A DNA stretch of 64,000 bases from Microbacterium lushaniae (GTDB lineage Bacteria > Actinomycetota > Actinomycetes > Actinomycetales > Microbacteriaceae). The stretch covers positions 3,224,001 through 3,288,000 of the forward strand of contig NZ_CP044232.1 of the NCBI RefSeq assembly GCF_008727775.1, in the 5' to 3' direction. Shown here in pieces: positions 59,701-64,000 of the stretch. The notes beneath the pieces were generated by a model. That model was not told where the DNA came from. It ran no database searches and saw only the letters and a list, made by a program, of their open reading frames with translations. Position 1 is the stretch's first letter. Every line of letters starts with the position of its first letter. Made by a program: the position numbers and the translations under genes.

Positions 59701-61236
59701 TCACGTGCGGGCGACGTCCAACTGCACGACGGCCCACGACAGCGGCGGCAGCGTCGCGCGCAGCGTGCCGTCTTCGAGTCCCACGGAGCGCAGGGGCACC
59801 AGGCCCACCGTGTCGGGCGCGTCCTGGGTGTTGGCGCTGTGCCGGTCGCCGCCCTCCGGCAGGGTCAGCACCTCCGCGCCGCGCACACCCGTGACCCCGA
59901 GCCCGCGAACCTCCAGCGTCACCGCGGCCTCCTCGTCCAGCGAGCGGTTCGCCAGGAACAGCGCGGCCCGGCCCGACCCCTCATCCCACGTCGCCGCCGC
60001 GTCCACCGCATCCACGTCTCCGAACTTCGCCGTCGCGATCTGCGACGACTCCACGGCGAGGCGCAGGATGCGGCCGCGGGCGAGCTCGGCGATCCGGGCG
60101 AACGGCCAGAAGATCGTCTGCCGCCACGCCGGGCCGTTCTCCTCGGAGCGGATGGGCGCGATGACGTTCACCAGCTGCGCCTGGTTGGCGATCCGCACGC
60201 GGTCGCCGTGCCGGAGCAGGCTGTGCAGGAAGGTGCCGACGACGACCGCGTCGGTGACGGAGTAGGTGTCTTCGATGAGCCGCGGATGCTCCCGCCACTG
60301 CCGCGCGACCAGGTGCGGCTGGTCGTCGGTCTGCAGGCCCTCCTGGTACCAGACGTTCCACTCATCGAAGGAGATGTCCACCTGCCTGGTGTGCTTGCCC
60401 GCCGCCTTGACTGCGTCGATCGTGGCGATCACGCCCTCGATGAACGCATCCATGTCGACCGATTCGGCGAGGAAGGATGCGGCATCCTCGTCGCGCTCCT
60501 GGTAGTACGCGTGCATCGAGATGTAGTCCACCTCCTCGTACGCGTGCGTGAGCACCGTGTGCTCCCACGAGCCGAAGGTCGGCATCTGCCGGTTGGAGGA
60601 TCCGACCGCGACCAGCTCCAGGTCGGGGTCGACGAAGCGCATCGCCTTCGCCGTCTCCTGCGCGAGCCGGCCGTACTCGTGCGCCGTCTTGTGGCCGATC
60701 TGCCACGGTCCGTCGAGCTCGTTGCCCAGGCACCACAGGCGGATGTCGAAGGGCTCGGATGCACCGTTGCGGCGCCGGAGGTCGGACCAGTACGTCCCGC
60801 CGGGGTGATTCGCGTACTCCACGAGCGCGCGGGCCTCCTCGACGCCGCGCGTCCCGAGGTTCACCGCCTGCATCACCTCGACGTCCGCCGCACGGGCCCA
60901 CTCGACGAACTCGTGCAGCCCGAAGGCGTTCGTCTCCACCGTGTGCCATGCCCCGTCCAGCCGCCGGGGACGGTCGGCCACGGGACCGACGCCGTCCTCC
61001 CACAGATACCCCGAGACGAAGTTGCCTCCCGGGTAGCGCACGACCGTCGGACCCATCTCCTTCACCAGCGCGAGGACGTCGCGGCGGAACCCGCGCTCAT
61101 CCGCTTCGGGGTGCCCCGGCTCGAAGATGCCGGTGTAGACGCACCGGCCCATGTGCTCGACGAAAGAGCCGAAGAGCCGTCGGGGCACGTCGGCCACGGT
61201 GAAGTCACGGTCGATGACGATGCGGGCGCGGGGCAT
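59701..61236 (-). CDS. GH51 alpha-L-arabinofuranosidase
   Basis: 511 residues, the usual GH51 length. FGSFVEHMGRCVYTGIFEPGHPEAD at the start, VVRYPGGNFVSGYLWEDGVG, the acid/base glutamate in LWCLGNELDGPWQIG near residue 172 and the nucleophile glutamate in ISFDEWNVWYQEG near residue 291 identify it. No signal peptide, so it works in the cytoplasm on imported arabino-oligosaccharides, releasing L-arabinose. It is the distal gene of an operon with a MalG/MalF/binding-protein importer (40-bp gap). Confidence 0.94.
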   Translation of the reverse strand: MPRARIVIDRDFTVADVPRRLFGSFVEHMGRCVYTGIFEPGHPEADERGFRRDVLALVKEMGPTVVRYPGGNFVSGYLWEDGVGPVADRPRRLDGAWHTVETNAFGLHEFVEWARAADVEVMQAVNLGTRGVEEARALVEYANHPGGTYWSDLRRRNGASEPFDIRLWCLGNELDGPWQIGHKTAHEYGRLAQETAKAMRFVDPDLELVAVGSSNRQMPTFGSWEHTVLTHAYEEVDYISMHAYYQERDEDAASFLAESVDMDAFIEGVIATIDAVKAAGKHTRQVDISFDEWNVWYQEGLQTDDQPHLVARQWREHPRLIEDTYSVTDAVVVGTFLHSLLRHGDRVRIANQAQLVNVIAPIRSEENGPAWRQTIFWPFARIAELARGRILRLAVESSQIATAKFGDVDAVDAAATWDEGSGRAALFLANRSLDEEAAVTLEVRGLGVTGVRGAEVLTLPEGGDRHSANTQDAPDTVGLVPLRSVGLEDGTLRATLPPLSWAVVQLDVART

Positions 61237-61276
61237 GGCTCTCCTGTTGTTCGACGGGGGATGCGGCGCAGACGGC

Positions 61277-62188
61277 TCAGGTGCCGCCGAAGCCGGTCGT
61301 GGCGACGCCGCGGACGATCTGCTTCTGGAAGATCAGGAACAGCACGATCAACGGCACCGAGGCGAGCACGGCCTGCGCCATGAGCTGCGCGTACTGCACG
61401 CCGTACGCGCTGATGACGGTCTGCAGGCCCACCGGCAGCGTCATCAGGCTGGTGTCGTTGATGATGAGGAAGGGCCACAGGAAGTTGTTCCACGTGGTGA
61501 TGAAGACGAAGATCGCCACGGCCGCCAGGATGCCGCGGGAAAGCGGCAGCACGACCGACCAGAACACGCGCACGCGCCCCGCGCCGTCCACGCGCGCCGC
61601 GTCCTCGAGCTCGATGGGCACCTGGTCGAAGAACTTCTTCAGGATGAACACCATCGCCGGCGCGACGACCTGCGGCAGGATCAGCCCGAGAGGCGTGTCG
61701 ACGAGGTTGAAGGCGAGCATCTCGTAGAACAGCGGGATGATCAGCACCTGCGGCGGCACCACGATCGAGGCGATCACGATGCCGTACAGGAAGCTCTTGC
61801 CCGGGAACTCCAGCCGCGAGAACGCGTAGGCGGCGAGCGCCGAGATGGCCAGCGTGATGAACGTGACCGCGGCAGAGGTCCACAGGCTGTTGAACGCCCA
61901 GATGTAGACGTTCCCCTGCGCCAGGATCGTCTGGTACGCGTCGGTGGTCGGACCGGACGCCCCGATCCACGTCCCCCCGGACGCAGCATCCGTCTCGGTC
62001 ATGAACGAGGTCGCCACCGCCCAGAGGAACGGCAGCAGCCACCCGATCGCCATGAGCGCCAGCGCGATGAAGGCGAGGACGTTGAGGAGGCTGAACCGGC
62101 GAGCGCCCGTCTTCCGCACGCGGTCGGGGGTGTTCGCCGCACCCTCGGGGGTGGCGAGGGGTGCTCGGGCCTGCGCGGTGGTGCTCAT
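61277..62188 (-). CDS. Carbohydrate ABC transporter permease (MalG family)
   Basis: 303 residues, six spans. GWLLPFLWAVATSFM starts the first span. Conserved MalG motifs include LEFPGKSFLYGIVIASIVVPPQVLIIPLFYEM and the coupling loop PIELEDAARVDGAGRVRVFWSVVLPLSRG (E-A-A-x-x-D-G). It overlaps the MalF-type gene by 4 bp. With the GH51 enzyme, import of arabino-oligosaccharides is the likely role. Confidence 0.93.
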   Translation of the reverse strand: MSTTAQARAPLATPEGAANTPDRVRKTGARRFSLLNVLAFIALALMAIGWLLPFLWAVATSFMTETDAASGGTWIGASGPTTDAYQTILAQGNVYIWAFNSLWTSAAVTFITLAISALAAYAFSRLEFPGKSFLYGIVIASIVVPPQVLIIPLFYEMLAFNLVDTPLGLILPQVVAPAMVFILKKFFDQVPIELEDAARVDGAGRVRVFWSVVLPLSRGILAAVAIFVFITTWNNFLWPFLIINDTSLMTLPVGLQTVISAYGVQYAQLMAQAVLASVPLIVLFLIFQKQIVRGVATTGFGGT

Positions 62189-63135
62189 GACTGCTCCCCT
62201 CGGCGACGCAGCGCGAACGCCTGTATGACGCCGACGATGACGATGATCGCGAAGAAGACGTACGAGATCGCCGCTGAGTACCCGAAGCGGTAGCCGACGA
62301 AACCCGCCTCGTAGATGTACTGCACGATCGAGCGGGTCGTGTCGCTCGCGATGCCCCCGAGCATCTGGTACGCCTGGTCGAAGAGCTTCAGCGAGGCCAG
62401 GATCTGCAGGATGACGATGAGCACCGTCACCTGCCCGAGCTGCGGAAGCGTGATCGACCACAGCTGGCGCCACGGCCCCGCGCCGTCGAGGGATGCCGCC
62501 TCGTACTGCTGCTGAGGGATGTTCTGGAGGGCGGCGAGGTAGAGCAGGAAGTTGAAGCCCACCGTCCACCACACCGTGGCGATCACGATCCCGTACATGT
62601 TGGTGTCGGGGCTCTGCAGCCACGCGAGGGGCTCCAGCCCGAAGGACTCCAGGATCCGGTTGGCGGCACCGATCTGCGGGTTGAAGATCCACACCCAGAT
62701 CTGCGAGATCACGGTGGAGGCCAGCAGATAGGGCAGGAAGAACGACAGCCGCCACAGCCACTGGGCCGGCAGGCCGCGGTGCACCAGCAGCGCCATCACC
62801 AGCGCCAGCAGCACGAGCGGCACGGTGGAGAGGATCGTGAACCACGCGGTGTTGCCGAGGGAGCGCCACATGACCGGATCCGTGAGCGCCTCGGCGTAGT
62901 TCGCGAACCCCACGAAGGATCCGCCGGCGCCCGTGAGCGACTGGTTGGTGAAGCTCAGGTACAGCCCGTGCAGGAGGGGCCACACGAGGAAGAGGAGGAA
63001 GGCCAGAACGAACGGCGCGAGAAATCCCCACGCCGCGACCCCCTCCCGCCGGTCGCCCGCGTGGCGCCGGGTGCCCACGGCGGCGCGCCCGGTCACCACC
63101 GTGGTGGTCGAGGGGGCGGATGCGGTGGCGGTCAT
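62185..63135 (-). CDS. Carbohydrate ABC transporter permease (MalF family)
   Basis: 316 residues, six spans. FLAPFVLAFLLFLVWPLLHGLYLSFTNQSL, FVGFANYAEAL and the coupling loop IPQQQYEAASLDGAGPWRQLWSITLPQL are clear MalF-type features. It overlaps the MalG gene and the binding-protein gene by 4 bp each. Confidence 0.93.
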   Translation of the reverse strand: MTATASAPSTTTVVTGRAAVGTRRHAGDRREGVAAWGFLAPFVLAFLLFLVWPLLHGLYLSFTNQSLTGAGGSFVGFANYAEALTDPVMWRSLGNTAWFTILSTVPLVLLALVMALLVHRGLPAQWLWRLSFFLPYLLASTVISQIWVWIFNPQIGAANRILESFGLEPLAWLQSPDTNMYGIVIATVWWTVGFNFLLYLAALQNIPQQQYEAASLDGAGPWRQLWSITLPQLGQVTVLIVILQILASLKLFDQAYQMLGGIASDTTRSIVQYIYEAGFVGYRFGYSAAISYVFFAIIVIVGVIQAFALRRRGEQS

Positions 63136-64000
63136 GCCGTGCCCCCTTCGGGGTTGGCCGGGTTGGGCGTTTTCAGCTGCGAGTCGAGCCGCGAGCGGAA
63201 CCGGGCGATCGCCGCGGAGGGGTCGTCCCCGCCCAGCAGCACGTTCTGCACCGCCGAGCCGAACTCGGCCTGGAAGCGCGACCCCGAACCGGTGAACCAC
63301 GCCGGCGGGTCGTAGCGCACGTACTCGGCGGCCTCGGCGTAGTGGGCCTGCGGGAGCAGGTCGGCGTAGTCGGGGGCTTCGGTGACGGGCAGGTAGGCCG
63401 GGATGTGCCCCGCCCCCGCCCAATCGAACGAGCCCTTGAGGATGTCGGCCACGAAGCGATAGACGAGGTCCCGGGTCTGCGGGTCGGGCGAGCTCTGGTG
63501 CGGCAGGGTGAACGCGTGCGAGTCGGCGTAGACGCTCGGGGTGCCGAAGAGCGTGGGGATGATCGTGGCATCCAGGGGAAGGTCCTGCTCCTGCATCGAG
63601 CGCAGCTCCCACACGCCGGTCAGGAACAGACCGCTGCGTCCGGTGGCGAATTCGGCGATGGCGGACTGGTAGTCGTTCTCGCGTGCGGCGATCTCGCCGT
63701 CCAGGAGCTGCTGCATGAACGTCAGGGCCGTGACCGCCACGTCGTCGTCCATGTCGGCGCTGCCCCCTTCCGGCAGCCCGATCTCCAGCCCGTGCTGGGT
63801 GTAGAAGGTGTAGAACAGCCGCCACATCTGGGCGCCGTCGCCGAGGTATCCGTACGACAGGCCGTGGCCCTCCGACTCCCCCGCCACCGCCCGAGCCAGT
63901 TCGAGGAAGTCTTCCGGGGACGACACCGCCCGGAGTCGCCCGTCGCCGTCCAGGACGCCGGCCCGCTCGCAGATCTCCGTGTTGTACATCAGGATGAACG
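63132..64000 (-). CDS. Sugar ABC transporter substrate-binding protein, C-terminal part (5' end outside window)
   Basis: The frame stays open to the window edge, so the signal peptide is outside. The visible 289 residues include MYNTEICERAGVLD, PEDFLELARAVAGESEGHGL, FLTGVWELRSMQEQDLPLDATIIPTLF and the C-terminal LLPQAHYAEAAEYVRYDPPAWF, typical of extracellular solute-binding family 1. It precedes the MalF/MalG permeases and the arabinofuranosidase, so arabino-oligosaccharide is the likely ligand. No ATPase is present in the visible operon; such importers often share one. Confidence 0.9.
   Translation of the reverse strand, partial: FILMYNTEICERAGVLDGDGRLRAVSSPEDFLELARAVAGESEGHGLSYGYLGDGAQMWRLFYTFYTQHGLEIGLPEGGSADMDDDVAVTALTFMQQLLDGEIAARENDYQSAIAEFATGRSGLFLTGVWELRSMQEQDLPLDATIIPTLFGTPSVYADSHAFTLPHQSSPDPQTRDLVYRFVADILKGSFDWAGAGHIPAYLPVTEAPDYADLLPQAHYAEAAEYVRYDPPAWFTGSGSRFQAEFGSAVQNVLLGGDDPSAAIARFRSRLDSQLKTPNPANPEGGTA

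Noticed and set aside
1..64000. tRNA, rRNA or riboswitch genes
   Set aside because: I looked for cloverleaf ends, the TTCGAATC-type T arm and known riboswitch cores in the gaps and saw none; a covariance-model search would be needed to exclude them fully.

Overview
This is a roughly 70% G+C segment of an actinobacterial chromosome. Codon use, frequent GTG starts, ATGA/GTGA stop-start overlaps, apparent leaderless transcripts and gene content fit Micrococcales, most likely Microbacteriaceae such as Microbacterium. This is inference from the sequence alone. No rRNA, tRNA, CRISPR, phage or insertion-sequence genes were seen. Almost all of the window is catabolic and transport genes, each set with its own LacI, DeoR or IclR regulator.

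Region 1 (1-27501) handles sugars and polyols. A DeoR regulator (partial) precedes a bifunctional class II aldolase/dehydrogenase. A minus-strand run (18908 to 5047) encodes a LacI repressor, mannose-6-phosphate isomerase, two FGGY kinases, a ribose/fructose-type ABC importer, three dehydrogenases, two aldolases, a uridine-kinase-like kinase and a PfkB kinase. Most of these genes overlap their neighbours by 1-4 bases. A palindrome, GACAACGTTGTC, lies between this LacI gene and a kinase-phosphatase fusion, in the start region of a mannitol-type dehydrogenase, and on the -35 box of an aldolase/oxidoreductase operon. Together these outline a regulon. Two further LacI genes (2942, 26506) close the region. 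Its substrate is not certain; a polyol or ketohexose such as galactitol/tagatose, mannitol/fructose, arabitol or a 6-deoxyhexose is plausible.

Region 2 (27529-31039) is the conserved but poorly understood transglutaminase / alpha-E / circularly permuted ATP-grasp gene trio. The ATP-grasp gene carries three apparent +1 frameshifts.

Region 3 (31127-50143) is organic-acid catabolism. A divergent pair, an MFS exporter and an IlvD-type dehydratase with an FAD oxidoreductase, faces a perfect 13-bp inverted repeat and sits beside an IclR gene. Next come two divergent operons. The minus operon has a CGSC (UGSC-family) protein, an uncharacterised partner, a NifU-like mini-protein, a two-subunit aconitase X and a taurine/nitrate-type ABC importer. 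The plus operon has an alcohol dehydrogenase, MaoC hydratase, SDR, acyl-CoA ligase (two +1 frameshifts), amidohydrolase and acyl-CoA dehydrogenase, followed by a convergent IclR gene. A shared motif (TTTTCAC-YCR-ATGGAA) precedes two of these units. This is the best candidate for an undescribed pathway.

Region 4 (50266-64000) has an arginine-to-glutamate route (an amidinotransferase-fold hydrolase, ornithine aminotransferase and PutA), a membrane-anchored transglutaminase-like protein, a thioesterase, and a GH51 arabinofuranosidase with a MalEFG-type importer that runs off the window.

Intergenic spaces hold several families of long nested palindromes and tandem repeats. One short dispersed repeat sits in frame inside a coding gene.
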